A stretch of 64,000 nt of DNA from Hermatobates lingyangjiaoensis (GCA_026182355.1 JAPFBL010000239.1:62001-126000), one strand, 5' to 3'. Numbered from the stretch's first letter, positions 22,536-33,960 are shown. Numbers and translations: made by a program. Notes: generated by a model from the letters alone, not told the origin.

Positions 22536-23355
22536 TAAAGTAAAAAGAAGTTAAAATAACAAATGAAACTGAGTAAGTAAAAAAAAAAGCTAAAATTAAA
22601 GGAATAAAGGAGCAGATCTACCACCCAGAAGACGAATAAGTGCTTCTTCTGAAGCTCTCAGAGTGACTTTCGAATTAGTCTCATCACACTGGCTCAGGAC
22701 CTGTGCACGGAAACAGTTACAGAAACTGAGTTTGTGAGAATTGGCATGAGTAGAAACGGTAAGGTGACTGCGTTTGCCAACAGACGACCTGTGATTATTC
22801 ATACGCAGGCTTAACTTGCCATGATGTTGAAGAGAGAGCATAACGGTATAGGGTAATTATAAATTATGAATGTAAACTACTACTACGAGGTAAATTTAAA
22901 CATGAGATATTTTCTTAGGAATGCAGAGATAAACAAATAATGGAGTAATGAGGTGAAACCATTCAAGTAAGCATTAAATTTACAATCTTAACTCTCGTTG
23001 AGAGGCTAAAAATAAGATCTGAGAGCCCGACAGTGAGACTGTTGAGAAAAGCGCTTGGGTGAGGCTGAGAGGCTTTGAAGCACAGACGAGTACTATGGCA
23101 CGAACAAATAATCCATCTCAACTTTTCAAAGGTGCATTTCTTAATGTTTTAATCATTTAATGCAACTTTATTCAAAACTAGTTTGTTAGTTAAAAACATA
23201 CTAAAACATGAGAGTAGTTTTTTTTTACTTTTGATCAAATGTTTAAGAATACCTCCATTATCTCATTGTTATTGTTGAGGAGCTGCATAAAGGCTACTCA
23301 CGATGTTCTTAAAAAACCGATCGACTAATACGTCTTGATTTCGTTCAGCATCGCG
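22536..23355. other. No certain feature; one GC-richer minus frame
   Basis: A minus open frame at 22596-22841 (81 codons) has fairly balanced codons and higher GC than the surroundings, but no motif I recognise. No splice or start context supports it as an exon. Confidence 0.35.
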
Positions 23356-24306
23356 ATGGTTCTGGGTTCCTTGTTTACACTTTCTATTTACGATGACCCT
23401 GAGTTCATTACGTACACTTTCTATTTACATGACCCTGAGTTCATTATGTAGACTTTATATTTACGATGGACCTGAGTTCCCTGCGTACACTTTCTATTTA
23501 CGATGATCCTGAGTTCCCTGTCCACTTTACGATAACTCTTAGTTCCTTACGCACACTTTTTATTTATGATGACCCGTAGTTCCTTATGTTCACTTTCTAT
23601 TTACGATGGCCCTGAGTTCCCTGTGTACACTTTCTATTTACGATGATCCTGAGTTCACTACGTACACTTTTTATTTACGATGGACCTGAGTTCCCTGCGT
23701 ACACTTTCTGTTTACGATGCTCCTGAGTTCCCTGCGTACACTTTTTATTTATGATGACCCTTAGTTCCCTACGTTCACTTTCTATTTACGATGGCCCTGA
23801 GTTCCCTGTGTACACTTTCTATTTACGATGATCCTGAGTTCACTACGTACACTTTTTATTTATGATGACCCTTAGTTCCCTACGTTCACTTTCTATTTAC
23901 GATGGCTCCTGAGTTCCCTGGTACACTTTTCTATTTACGATGATCCTTAGTTCCCTACGTTCACTTTTTATTTACGATGGACCTGAGTTCCCTGGTACAC
24001 TTTCTTTTACGATGACCCTGAGTTCCTTACGTACACTTTTTATTTATGATGACCCTTAGTTCCCTATGTTCACTTTCTATTTACGATGGCCCTGAGTTCC
24101 CTGTGTACACTTTCTATTTACGATGATCCTGAGTTCACTACGTACACTTTTTATTTACGATGGACCTGAGTTCCCTGCGTACACTTTCTGTTTACGATGC
24201 TCCTGAGTTCCCTGCGTACACTTTTTATTTATGATGACCCTTAGTTCCCTACGTTGACTTTCTATTTACGATGGCCCTGAGTTCCCTGTGTACACTTTCT
24301 ATTCAC
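23356..24306. repeat. 37-bp minisatellite, about 26 copies, with 480-bp higher-order repeat
   Basis: The unit contains GAGTTCCCTGCGTACACTTT followed by CTATTTACGATG and a CCC/TCC variant. Variants of the unit occur in the same order at 23580-23820 and 24060-24300, exactly 480 bp apart with about two mismatches, showing a 13-unit block duplication. No reading frame persists. Confidence 0.93.
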
Positions 24307-24384
24307 CGTAGATCCAGAGAACGATATGCATGGGAGGGGTAAAGGTTGGGATGTGAGGTACCCACTGTAAATCAGTCTTTACAC

Positions 24385-24990
24385 CAGTGATGACAACCCT
24401 ATGACACGCGTGTCAGTATTGACACGAAACCTCATTTATGGTGACACGCATCTTCAAAGATAAACAAATTCAATTATTTGTCGCTCATAATAGCCAACAA
24501 TATGGTTATTAGTAATAATATTATTAATTCTGTAAGTAATAATTAATAATATATTTCTGAAACCAGACGAGTATGTACAAGTACAATAATAGTGCATAAC
24601 AAATATACGAGTACATATTAAAAACATATTGTTTCAATATTGTTATTAATATATAAATGCTAAATTCTGAAAACATGATAAATTATAAATGCTAAATTTT
24701 GGTTCTTGTATTTAAATGGCATTAAACAAATATTTTAAAATTGAAATATATTTTTTTAATATTGATATTAATATGAAATTTTAAATTCATGAAAAAATGT
24801 TAAAATGTTAAGTTTTGATTTTTGTATTTAAATGGTATTAACAAATAATAATTAACTCACAAAAATTATAAATATTTATATTTTCTTTTTAGTCTATACT
24901 TTTGCAATGTGTAACACGCTATGAAAATTATGTCTTGATCTTTCCAAATTTTGGCACAGCGAACTCATTTGGCAAAGATTGCCTCATAAG
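24385..24990. mobile_element. Possible hAT-type non-autonomous element
   Basis: The left end has CCAGTGATGACAACCCTATG with ACACGCGTGTCAG, and the right end has TTTTGGCACAGCGAACTCAT and GGCAAAGATTGCC. These recall the CAGTGxTxxCAACC and GGCACxxG sub-terminal style of hAT elements. The ends are diverged and I could not establish an 8-bp target duplication. Confidence 0.3.
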
Positions 24991-25930
24991 ACGGCCGCCA
25001 GTGTTTTCGAGACAGGTTTAATATGGTAAGATTTTCCAACTTTAAAGAACCAAAAATTCACTGTAAGCGACAAGGCCAGCTTCTCCAGTTCACTAGTGAA
25101 ATTTTTTTTTCGTTTTGGTGTCACGCTGAATGAACATTTAATGGATGTTAAAAGGTAAAATACGCGAGATAGATTGATTGCTTTTTGGGTTATTATATAT
25201 ATATATATATAAAAAAAGCTCAACACTGAAGGGCTTTTAGGAAAAGCTTGTTCGTGTTTCAAAGTATTAGGCTTTAAAACATTGATGAGTCCACTGTGAA
25301 CACCAGAGGGTGAAAAAGGGTTGAAAGACGCAGGATCGATTGCCTGTTGTGATGCTAAAAATAGACTGTGAGACATTAAGACCAAAATATTTAAGGGCTA
25401 TAGTTAAACTGCGTCAGGGTAGATACGAAAAGTTCTGAGTTGTATAACGACTGCAGTGAAATGTTTTAATAGTAGGTTCATATTTATTAACAAAGGAGCG
25501 ACTTACTTGTCTATGCGACAACTATTTGGTCTCTAGACTGTGAGAGCTATGACATAGCAACCTTGAACTACCATTGACAGAGGGACAGTCCTAAGGGCGT
25601 TAACCTTCTCGCCAGCCCCTATCATTATACTTAATTAGTTGTTCATATAACCCTGCTGCACAGTATATTATCTAGATTAAACTATACTATACTGCACAGT
25701 ATATATGGATAAAAGTGACCGTAATAAAACAAGCTAAAAAACTATGAAATTCATGAAGAATAAGTCAATACTTAAAGAAATCACCGCCTATATTAAAAGG
25801 CAAACACAAACATGACTTATAAGAAAATATAGCAGAAATATAAAACGCACGTAACTAATAAGCGAGATAAACAAATTGTTGAACAGGTGCCCCAGCAGGA
25901 AGTGCAATAACTCCTTCCAGTACAACTGTA
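24991..25930. other. No feature recognised
   Basis: A 133-codon minus frame at 24984-25385 runs through a TA microsatellite (25195-25210, read as alternating I and Y) and has no recognisable domain. I treat it as fortuitous. Confidence 0.5.
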
Positions 25931-25934
25931 GAGG

Positions 25935-26118
25935 GATATATATATATAAAACAAGATTTCACATAAGCACGTGAAATAACAGTCAATGATCAAACAACAA
26001 TATGAGATGGGAAAAGAAGACTAAGATCTTTCAACCCGAGTCGAAGAATGCTTCTTACGGTTGAAACATCTTAGTTTTTTTTCCCATTTCATATTGTGGT
26101 TTGAACATTTATTATAAA
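25935..26118. mobile_element. PLE family B terminal repeat pair
   Basis: After a short TA run at 25937-25948, a minus-oriented end (CACGTGAAATAAC and ATGATCAAACAACAATATG) faces a plus-oriented end with TTACGGTTGAAACATCTTAG and CATATTGTGGTTTGAACAT. The boxes are mutated in both arms, and the centre has suffered deletions. Confidence 0.72.
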
Positions 26119-26119
26119 T

Positions 26120-26420
26120 ATATATACCACAATTAAAAGAAACGGTCCAGCGGACTTTTTTAAATAAAATAAAATCAAAACGAAGGAAATACACAGAAAG
26201 ACACAGACATAACTCACATCGATATTTCGACCATCGTCGTCATCAGGAGGTGTGAAGAGCGAAGAGTCCCGGAGGAAGGGAGGGGTTGTGAGTCACCCTC
26301 ACATTTATCACATCGATAAATCGAAATATCGATGTGAGTTATGTCTGTGTCTTTCTGTGTGTTTCCTTCGTTTTGGATTTATTTTATATATATATATATA
26401 TATTATATATATATATAATA
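26120..26420. mobile_element. PLE-like fold-back repeat, family 6, ending in (TA)n
   Basis: Arms CGAAGGAAATACACAGAAAG and its complement face each other between about 26163 and 26387. On the minus strand at 26225-26246 the skeleton is CTGATGA, C, a 3-bp hairpin GAC-GATG-GTC and GAAA, followed by TATCGATGTGAG. The right end enters a TA-rich tract at 26386-26418. Confidence 0.65.
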
Positions 26421-26575
26421 AATGTTCAAACCACAATATGGAATGGGAAAAAAGACCAAGACATTCGACGGTAACAAGCCGTTTTCGTCATAGTTGGGAT
26501 TTGACTCTGCTAAAGACCGCTTGTTACGGTTGAAATACTAATTTTCTCATTTCTTATTGTGGTTTCCTAGATGTT
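26421..26575. mobile_element. PLE family B terminal repeat pair
   Basis: TGTTCAAACCACAATATGG faces a plus-oriented copy with CTCTGCTAAAGACCGCTTGT, TACGGTTGAAATAC and TTATTGTGGTTTCC. The left end adjoins the TA tract of the preceding element. Confidence 0.72.
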
Positions 26576-26870
26576 TGCATTGTTAAATGTTGCAATGGCT
26601 TTTCGGTTCACATCTTTTACTGAATTTTATTCTAAACTTGAAAATAATAATACTATAAGAAGAACTAAAGCTCATAAAACAAAAGTAATTGTGATGATAA
26701 ACGAACCAAAAAAAAAAAAAGACTACCAGGAAAAAATCGAAACAACGTTAAGTGATAAAAATATATAGTCACAGTTGAGGCTCAACATTTTGGAAAGGAC
26801 AAACAAATCTTTAAAAATAAAAAATGAAACAACGATTTTGGGTAAGCAACAGGTTTTGATTAATAAATAT
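26571..26870 (+). pseudogene. PLE ORF fragment, N-terminal part before RT
   Basis: The frame 26571-26768 reads FTEFYSKLENNNTI, then KTKVIVMINEPKKKKDYQEK and IETTLSDKNI before a stop. Translation can be followed for some distance beyond the stop (SQLRLNILERTNKSLKIKN). In PLE proteins the segment ahead of the reverse transcriptase has the form AD-KG-VVM--DY--K---LLSD--TY, and the order of VIVM, DY, EKI and LSD fits it. The AD(K)G core is not preserved. It lies between family B and family A terminal repeats, supporting a PLE origin. Alternative explanations cannot be ruled out. Confidence 0.5.
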
Positions 26871-26904
26871 TCTCTTAATTCCAGTCATTGTGGTTAATCA
26901 ACGC

Positions 26905-27145
26905 TTATTCTCCTAGTGACAGATACGTAGTGCAATTAGTCATTATGTGGTATTTACTCATTTTAGGGTAAAAACCTAATGAAATGGTCTCCACATATAA
27001 AAATTTAATGGTATAAACAAAGCGTTTCGAACACGTAGTGTTCTTCCTCACCCTGAAGAAGAACCCTACGTGTTCGAAACGCGTTGTTTATACCATTAAG
27101 TTTCTATATGTGGAGAACATTTCATTAGCTTTTTACCCTACAATC
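26905..27145. mobile_element. Fold-back repeat family A (PLE-like), palindrome
   Basis: Arms run from TTAGGGTAAAAACCTAATGA (26963) to the complementary TTTTTACCCTA at 27131-27141, and a common flank extends to about 26905. The right arm has CTGAAGA at 27053-27059, one A, a GAAC...GTTC stem, and GAAA at 27076-27079 followed by CGCGTTGTTTATA. The left arm has the same elements on the minus strand at 27022-27050. Other copies are at 42151, 50917 and 53978. Confidence 0.75.
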
Positions 27146-27149
27146 ATAT

Positions 27150-27240
27150 TTTACAATATCTGTTTTTAGACATATGCTTTTCAGGGCGTAAAGAGTTCAT
27201 TCTTTTAAAATCCTTTTCGATAAAATTAACATTATTTGTG
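27150..27240 (+). pseudogene. PLE ORF fragment, RT C-terminal region
   Basis: CTGTTTTTAGACATATGCTT and AGGGCGTAAAGAGTT align base for base with 55044-55077 inside the better preserved PLE remnant. The similarity continues weakly to ATTAACATTA. Frame is broken by a stop and small indels. It follows family A directly. Confidence 0.6.
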
Positions 27241-27359
27241 TTGTTAACCTATTAAACGACCTCACTTCTTTTCTTGACAAGGTTTAAAAGAAGCGAAAAA
27301 GAAAGTTTTCGGTTTGAAGCAAGAGAAACCTGTGGTAAAATAGATAAACAAACAAAAGT

Positions 27360-27482
27360 CACCACACAAATGAAGTTTTATTCAACAACAACAACGCGTT
27401 TCGAACACTTTGTGTTCATCATCAGTAAGACACCAAGGATGTAGTGCTGAAGGGTTGGTCCAGTGAAAACAGGTTTTTAGAG
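27360..27482 (-). mobile_element. PLE-like terminal repeat, family 2, copy 1
   Basis: On the minus strand (27395-27425) the skeleton is CTGATGA, T, a perfect 6-bp hairpin GAACAC-AAA-GTGTTC, then GAAA and CGCG. It is followed by TTGTTGTTGTTGAATAAAAC and a GTGTGGTGACTTTTG end. Apart from the single extra T this is a textbook match to the conserved hammerhead core boxes. The second copy is at 37185-37325. Confidence 0.65.
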
Positions 27483-28655
27483 AAACCTGTTTAATATCCA
27501 AATTCATATTTTTGACTATCGCAACTCATTAAAACTGCAATCTTAACCGTTGTAGGAGATTCACGAAAGACTTCTTGTAGGTTAGGTGTCATGTTTTACG
27601 TAAACATACAAGCATATTCATAGCTTAAACCAAAGTTATAAGATATTGAGAAATAATTGACATAATATTCGCCAGACTTGGGGCCAAAGTCCAAGTAAAG
27701 TGGAAAGTAAGAGCAGTTTCAAACTAAAAGATACTTCCTTATTACAAAGGGTTTGAATAAGGCAGATTCAGAGATGGAACTGCACATTTATATCTTGCTT
27801 TGCGGTAGGTATTTTACTATCTATGCTTAGCGGTAGACCCTAATACCCCCATTTATTTTTAGGGGTTTTTTTTTCCTAAACCAATGGCTCTATTCCTTAA
27901 AGGGCAAAATATTAAGGTCTCTCAAGCAATTGTTTTTATGTACTAAGGTAAAACATCGATTTTGATATACAACAGTACCATAAAAACATTTTTACATATA
28001 TATTTTTTTATTATGACAATAAAACATACTTTAATTTTTAAAAAAAAAATATTTTGTACACCAAACAATGTAATGATCGGGAACTTGGTAACGACAAACA
28101 AGGAGAATCTGGGCCTTACACAATAAAGCTAATTGTCCTACGTCATATTCTGATATAAGTTCAGCGGATTTTCTTGTAATGCACACCTACCGTCTTTTTC
28201 CGAAAATAAGACACTGTCTTACTGTATTTTTAGCTCAAAATCCGTGCTAGGTCTTATTCCCGGGGAGGGCTTCAAGTACATTAAGTAGATTTACATATTT
28301 TTGTTTAATATTTATTTTTATACAGAACTTTAAATTTATTCGATTAAAGTCATGTCATCTTCTGGAACATCGTCATAAATTATCAAAATTTTGAATTCCG
28401 TTCTGATTTTCCTCCAAATCTATTTCCTGTAGAATCATTGGTCTGAATCTCTCATGCCTTGCAATATAGCTGTGCTTAAACTAATACTTCATGTCTAAGT
28501 AGCCTCCTTGAAACGAACTTTAGAGGTAAACAAGGAATTTCCTGAACTAACAGTTCAGTGTCACGTAGTCATTCGAACTACAGTTGTTGAAATCCACAGA
28601 CTATTTTTCTTTGTAAAATAATTTGAATGTAATACTTAGTTTTTTTTTGTTTCAA
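27483..28655. other. No feature recognised
   Basis: Unique-looking AT-rich sequence, including short A and T runs near 28030. Confidence 0.5.
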
Positions 28656-28815
28656 AATGTAAACTTCTTCCTATGAAAAAGGTTTTAAATAAAAGCCGAA
28701 ACGTTGGCAATGAGAGTTTAATTTGAACCTGAAGAACTGACCGAGTCCCGATAAACTATAGTTTTGTTTCTATTTCACGGTCGATACTTTTAACAATATT
28801 TATATATATATAAAT
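28656..28815 (+). mobile_element. PLE-like terminal repeat, family 7, copy 1
   Basis: CTATGAA at 28672 replaces the CTGANGA box. A stem AGGTTTT-AAAT-AAAAGCC follows, then GAAACGTTGGCAATGAGAG. A short TA run at 28800-28813 lies downstream. The partner copy at 33735-33800 is in reverse orientation. Confidence 0.6.
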
Positions 28816-29920
28816 ATCTTTCATCCAATTCCATAACTTATAGAATCAGTAAGTTATATACCTGTTGGCGAAGTGATGGGTGTTGAACCAGTAATAATAA
28901 TAGTATTAATAATATCTATTAAAAAAACCACACTTTGACTCTCAGTGGAATCAAACAAATGGTTGAAATATATCCCAAATTAAAAAAGTACGTCAAGTAA
29001 CCCAAACTAGATTTATTCTCATTTATAAAACAATGTCTCTTATATTATAATTTCTATTTTACAACCTGTATTTAAGAGTAATTAAAACTGTGTTCCACAA
29101 TTTGAGAACAAAAAACCAAAACACACAATTTCATCAACAACTTTCGACATTAAGTTTAATTCCTCAATTATTTGATTCTAATTTGCTTTATCTGAACTTA
29201 AAAACATTTTAAAACATAATAATTTTTAATTCATATTGTTGTCAAATAACAAAATATGCCAAAATTTCAATTATATCAGATTGGAAAATATAACTTTACA
29301 GTAATTTCTTGTAACAGATTTTTTATTAACAACTTTGTAATGGTCGCAGTGTTTAATTTTTCGTTTCAAGGCTATATATTTCAGACTTTAATGTGACCAT
29401 TTTCAGCCCATAAACTTATACCATAAATCACATGAAGTAATAAATATCAACGTAATAACCTTTCTCACGATTACCTCCCCAAACTCTTTTAAGAAATATT
29501 ACTAGACAATACTCTATTGCAGCAACCCTGATGCCATCCACCTGTTCACTGTCTTCACTCAATTGTCTTTTATAGTTCGAAATATAAATCATTCGTTATT
29601 TCTGTAAATCATTAAACGATATTGAAGCTATAGAAATATACTTATCAATGAATAACAGTAATATTGAAACTCTAAGTTACCAGAATGATTTAATAAGATT
29701 CAGCGATTTTTTAGAGGTTCAATATCTATAAAAATCATTTGCATGAAGATGACAGATATGAATTGCATTAAATCAGAGTCATCAGCAGGAGACGAATTTA
29801 AATTAGATTACTCAATGCTAGGGGAACAGGAGACAGCGAGAAAGCTTGTTAAGTTTGCTATTCTTTCAAGCATTTATGTAATTCGTATTATAAGTTTATT
29901 TATTTATTTGTGCAATCTGT
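28816..29920. other. No feature recognised
   Basis: About 1.1 kb of AT-rich unique-looking sequence; the 60-codon frame at 29743-29925 shows no motif. Confidence 0.5.
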
Positions 29921-29957
29921 TATAGTGTAGTATTTACTCAAAAATTACGTTTCCACA

Positions 29958-30510
29958 CAAAAAAAGTTTAATTTGAAAACTACTAACGCGTTTCGAACAC
30001 TTAGTGTTCTTCTTCAGGTTAACATCTGAACTTTTGAGAGTCGATCTACGGGAGTGATAAGCATCAGTCTTATTTTCTGTGTGGAGACGTATTTTTTTAT
30101 ATCCCTAAATATAGGCAGATTGAGGGTAGATGTAAACCTGAAGAAGACAGTCAGGTTAGCTTAGTGGTTAACTTGCTCGCCTCTGAACTGGTAGAGGGTT
30201 CGATACCCACCTGGCCCTCGATTTATTCAGGAGGGGGATGAATACATCTCAGTATGTCATCCCTCGGAGAGAAACGTTAAGCAATCGGTCCGAGCTTAAG
30301 CGATGTCAGGTACTCGTCAAAGATCCGTACTTTAAATATACTTGAGTTAATCAAAATTTAGGAATCCCAAAGTAGAATCACCGATCAAACAAAAGGGCTG
30401 ACGTTTTTAACCCGCTAGGGGATTGGTTTAAACAAGAAAAAAAAACCTGAAGAAGAACATTATGTGTTCGAAACGTAACGTTAGTTTTAATATTAATTTT
30501 GTTTGTTTTT
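29958..30510. mobile_element. Fold-back PLE-like repeat interrupted by a SINE
   Basis: The left arm carries ACGCGTTTCGAACACTTAGT and TGTTCTTCTTCAGGT (minus-strand CTGAAGA, A, GAACAC-TAA-GTGTTC, GAAA). The right arm at 30446-30474 has CCTGAAGAAGAACATTATGT followed by GTTCGAAACG. The inner portions GTTAACATCTG and AGATGTAAACC also pair. The SINE at 30148-30442 splits the right-arm CTGAAGA box. Confidence 0.78.
30148..30442 (+). mobile_element. tRNA-derived SINE, tail type 1, perfect 14-bp TSD
   Basis: The head begins CAGGTTAGCTTAGTGGTTAA and contains the B box GGTTCGATACCC. The body is followed by the type 1 tail with ATCAAACAAAAGGGCTGACG, CCCGCTAGGGGATTGGTTT and an A run. AAACCTGAAGAAGA flanks both ends at 30134-30147 and 30443-30456, and this duplicated target is the host repeat's own CTGAAGA box. 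It is the cleanest SINE insertion in the window. Confidence 0.96.
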
Positions 30511-30526
30511 TTTTGCATACAAAATT

Positions 30527-30810
30527 TCACATAAATACGTGAAATAACAATCAATGATCAAACTATAATATGAAATAGGAAAACAAGACTAAAGAAATAA
30601 AAAAAATCCCTTTCTGGACATTTGTCCTTTCCTGCACTTTACACCCTTTTAAAATACCACCCTTCCCTCCCACTCTTCTCAACCCCTCACCAGATGTTTC
30701 TGCATCTAGTGTTTCAGTTGGGTTTTTGACACTGATGGAGATATTTGTTGTGGTTGAAACATCATATTCTTTTTTTTTCCCCATTTCATATTGTGGTTTG
30801 TTCAGAGATG
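30527..30810. mobile_element. PLE family B terminal repeat, near full length
   Basis: A minus-oriented end (AATTTCACATAAATACGTGA, then ATGATCAAACTATAATATG) leads into the plus-oriented inner part GACATTTGTCCTTTCCTGCA, the TTTACACCC block, AGTGTTTCAGTTGGG, CACTGATGGAG, GGTTGAAACATC and the outer end CATATTGTGGTTTGTTCA. The box is mutated here. Confidence 0.78.
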
Positions 30811-30829
30811 TTGATATGTGAAGGAAACT

Positions 30830-31540
30830 TGACATCTCTTGCCGAGCCCTCCGGCTTTTGTTTGGAAGTTGGTATATATCATACTACTCGGGTATGAGAA
30901 TGTGAATCAGCAAGAGAGATAGGGATGTGAGTATATCGCACTAGAAACACCCTGCTTTTAAAGGGACCATAAGTATGTAAGCTAGAAGAATTATAACGAT
31001 TTGTCGTAAATAAAGAAGGAAAAAATGAAAAATGTTTGGTCCAATGGAGAGAAAGAGAGGGATAGACTTAACTGGGGCGTGAAGAAATGCAAGGCAGCAG
31101 AGAAGGTTCATCATTCAGAGCCTTTGCGCGCACACACACACCTCAACTCTGTTTACATGGCATTCAACCGAAATACACATTACAATGAACCGAAGCAAAA
31201 CTGGGGCATTCATTAGGCGATCAAAACAACAGCCCTCATCCATCATTCTAACCCGCCAAAACATTTACATGCAATTCTCATAAATACTCCACATGAAAAT
31301 TATTTTCCAACCGAGTCCTTTTTACAACAATAAATTATCCTTTTTTTTTTTTGCAACAATGATAAAATTTTGACTCATTCATATTTTAATGAAATATAAA
31401 ACACTATATATACACAGGTAATCATTTTCGTATTGTAACATACTCTAACTCCTCTGTTACTCACAATATGCGTGTTCTAACGTCTACCAATCCACTTATT
31501 TTGATCACCTTATCAAAATCATGTTGACTGAGTAACAACT
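30830..31540. other. No feature recognised
   Basis: Unique-looking sequence upstream of the 125-bp array. Confidence 0.5.
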
Positions 31541-32669
31541 GAAGGTTATAACGGCTACAAACTTTAGATGAATTGTTAAAGTTGAAGTCTGAGGATGGTT
31601 GGAATACATTGCTACCCCTACATTGGTTTGTTGAGGAACTACTAAAATTAAATAATACTACTAGTGAAGGTTATAACGACTACAAACTTTAGATGAATTG
31701 TTAAAGCTGAAGTCTGAGGATGGTTGAAATACATTGCTACCCCTACATTGGTTTGTTGAGGAACTACTAAAATTAAATAATACTACTACTGAAGGTTATA
31801 ACGACTACAAACTTTAGATGAATTGTTAAAGCTGAAGTCTGAGGATGGTTGAAATACATTGCTACCCCTACATTGGTTTGTTGAGGAACTACTAAAATTA
31901 AATAATACTACTACTGAAGGTTATAACGACTACAAACTTTAGATGAATTGTTAAAGCTGAAGTCTGAGGATGGTTGAAATACATTGCTACCCCTACATTG
32001 GTTTGTTGAGGAACTACTAAAATTAAATAATACTACTACTGAAGGTTATAACGGCTACAAACTTTAGATGAATTGTTAAAGCTGAAGTCTGAGGATGGTT
32101 GAAATACATTGCTACCCCTACATTGGTTTGTTGAGGAACTACTAAAATTAAATAATACTACTACTGAAGGTTAAAACGGCTACAAACTTTAGATGAATTG
32201 TTAAAGCTGAAGTCTGAGGATGGTTGAAATACATTGCTACCCCTACATTGGTTTGTTGAGGAACTACTAAAATTAAATAATACTACCACTGAAGGTTAAA
32301 CGGCTACAAACTTTAGATGAATTGTTAAAGCTGAAGTCTGAGGATGGTTGAAATACATTGCTACCCCTACATTGGTTTGTTGAGGAACTACTAAAATTAA
32401 ATAATACTACCACTGAAGGTTAAACGGCTACAAACTTTAGATGAATTGTTAAAGCTGAAGTCTGAGGATGGTTGAAATACATTGCTACCCCTACATTGGT
32501 TTGTTGAGGAACTACTAAAATTAAATAATACTACCACTGAAGGTTAAAACGGCTACAAACTTTAGATGAATTGTTAAAGCTGAAGTCTGAGGATGGTTGA
32601 AATACATTGCTACCCCTACATTGGTTTGTTGAGGAACTACTAAAATTAAATAATACTACCACTGAAGGT
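31541..32669. repeat. 125-bp satellite array, 9 near-identical copies
   Basis: GAAGGTTA marks unit starts at 31541, 31666, 31791, 31916, 32041, 32166, 32291, 32415, 32539 and a partial at 32664. Units differ only by a few substitutions and one-base indels (ACGACT versus ACGGCT, CTACTACT versus CTACCACT). Variants cluster, with earlier units carrying ACTACT and later ones ACCACT. The high identity shows recent amplification or conversion. Confidence 0.97.
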
Positions 32670-33734
32670 TTTATTGCGTGTATTCAAGTTTATAGTAGAT
32701 TATTTAAAGTGTCTTATTTATATTATAAAACTGTAAAGGACACAACACAATAGTAAAATGAATAAAGCATAACCTATATTTTTAAAAGTTTAGTTGGATT
32801 TAGACAAGGATTTAGAAAATATTACGTACTTGATAAATTACATTCTACAATCTGAATAATTATTTCATTATTTGTATTTAATTATTTTTTGCAAATATGA
32901 ATAATTTAGAATTCTGTCAAATGATAATAAGGACACCCAAGTCTTCGCAATCCCAGGTACACGTTAAAGACCAACAAAGTGAGCCAAGTAAAATATGTAT
33001 ATTACCCACAAATTTTCTTTGTAGGGATTGGATAGCAAATATTCCAAGTAACAATACAAATTAAAATACCTGCATAGTCAGCAAACTATAACAGACGCCT
33101 TGAAATTAGTAAATATATCATGAAAATTATTATTAATTCTTTTTGATACAGGTATTTTTCATAAAATCCTAATAATATAGACTTTTTTTTATTATATTAC
33201 ACGTCATTTACTAGCCTTTTTTTAAAAGTATTTTTAAAAAATCAAGTCCCTCGTATAATACGTTGATATAGTTATACAACATTATAAACACTATTTTATA
33301 CTTTCCCCAAAACAATTTTGTATAAACAACTTTTTTTTTTTACTTTGTTTAAATTGGTTTTAATCCTAGATTTTTCAAAACACGCTAAATGACACAGCGG
33401 AATATAACTATGACAATATTCCTGTTGGTATAATAGCAGGATGGGTATTTAAAAAGGAAACTTTCAACAAAACTAGGGATTTTAATGAGTTTTAAACAAC
33501 CCTGGAACCTTGAACAAATAACATTGAACATCAGAAAGGACCTAATGGGCTCTTAGTGTCACGGCAAGCTCAAGGCACCGTGAACGCCTCTACGAAGACA
33601 ATTACAACAATCTACAACTACGCAATAAATCCTACCCTTGAAAATTCAAATTACCAATATCTGTAATATCTGCTCTAAATTTACTGATATTTAAAATTTT
33701 ATAGTTATTATTTAATCAGGATTCCGTCAATTTT
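32670..33734. other. No feature recognised
   Basis: AT-rich unique-looking sequence. Confidence 0.5.
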
Positions 33735-33803
33735 CTAGGTTCAGAAATCAAATTCTCTTTGCCAACGTTTCGGTTTTTATTTTAAAACCTTTTTCATAGG
33801 CCT
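33735..33803 (-). mobile_element. PLE-like terminal repeat, family 7, copy 2
   Basis: On the minus strand CTATGAA is followed by AAAGGTTTTAAAATAAAAAC and CGAAACGTTGGCAAAGAG. The stem GGTTTT paired with AAAACC is perfect in this copy. It is the reverse-oriented partner of 28656. Confidence 0.6.
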
Positions 33804-33958
33804 ACAATCAAAGGATAATAAGAAATCACGTATGGACTCCAACAAAATAGGAATATGAAATCCAACAACAATATGATAATAGACTGTTACCACTTATGAA
33901 TATTACAAGCAGAAATATTTTAGAGTTAAATAAAATAATATAAATTACAGAAGTAAGA

Positions 33959-33960
<2 letters not shown>

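Noticed and set aside
24984..25385. 133-codon minus-strand ORF
   Set aside because: It passes through a TA microsatellite and a poly-T run, has no domain and no gene-like context.
31541..32669. Regular array that might be taken for a CRISPR locus
   Set aside because: The whole 125-bp unit is conserved with no variable spacers, and the surrounding DNA is eukaryotic. It is a satellite.
31541..32669. CTGAGGA...GAAA inside the 125-bp satellite as another hammerhead-like core
   Set aside because: Only five bases (TGGTT) separate the boxes, so no stem II can form.
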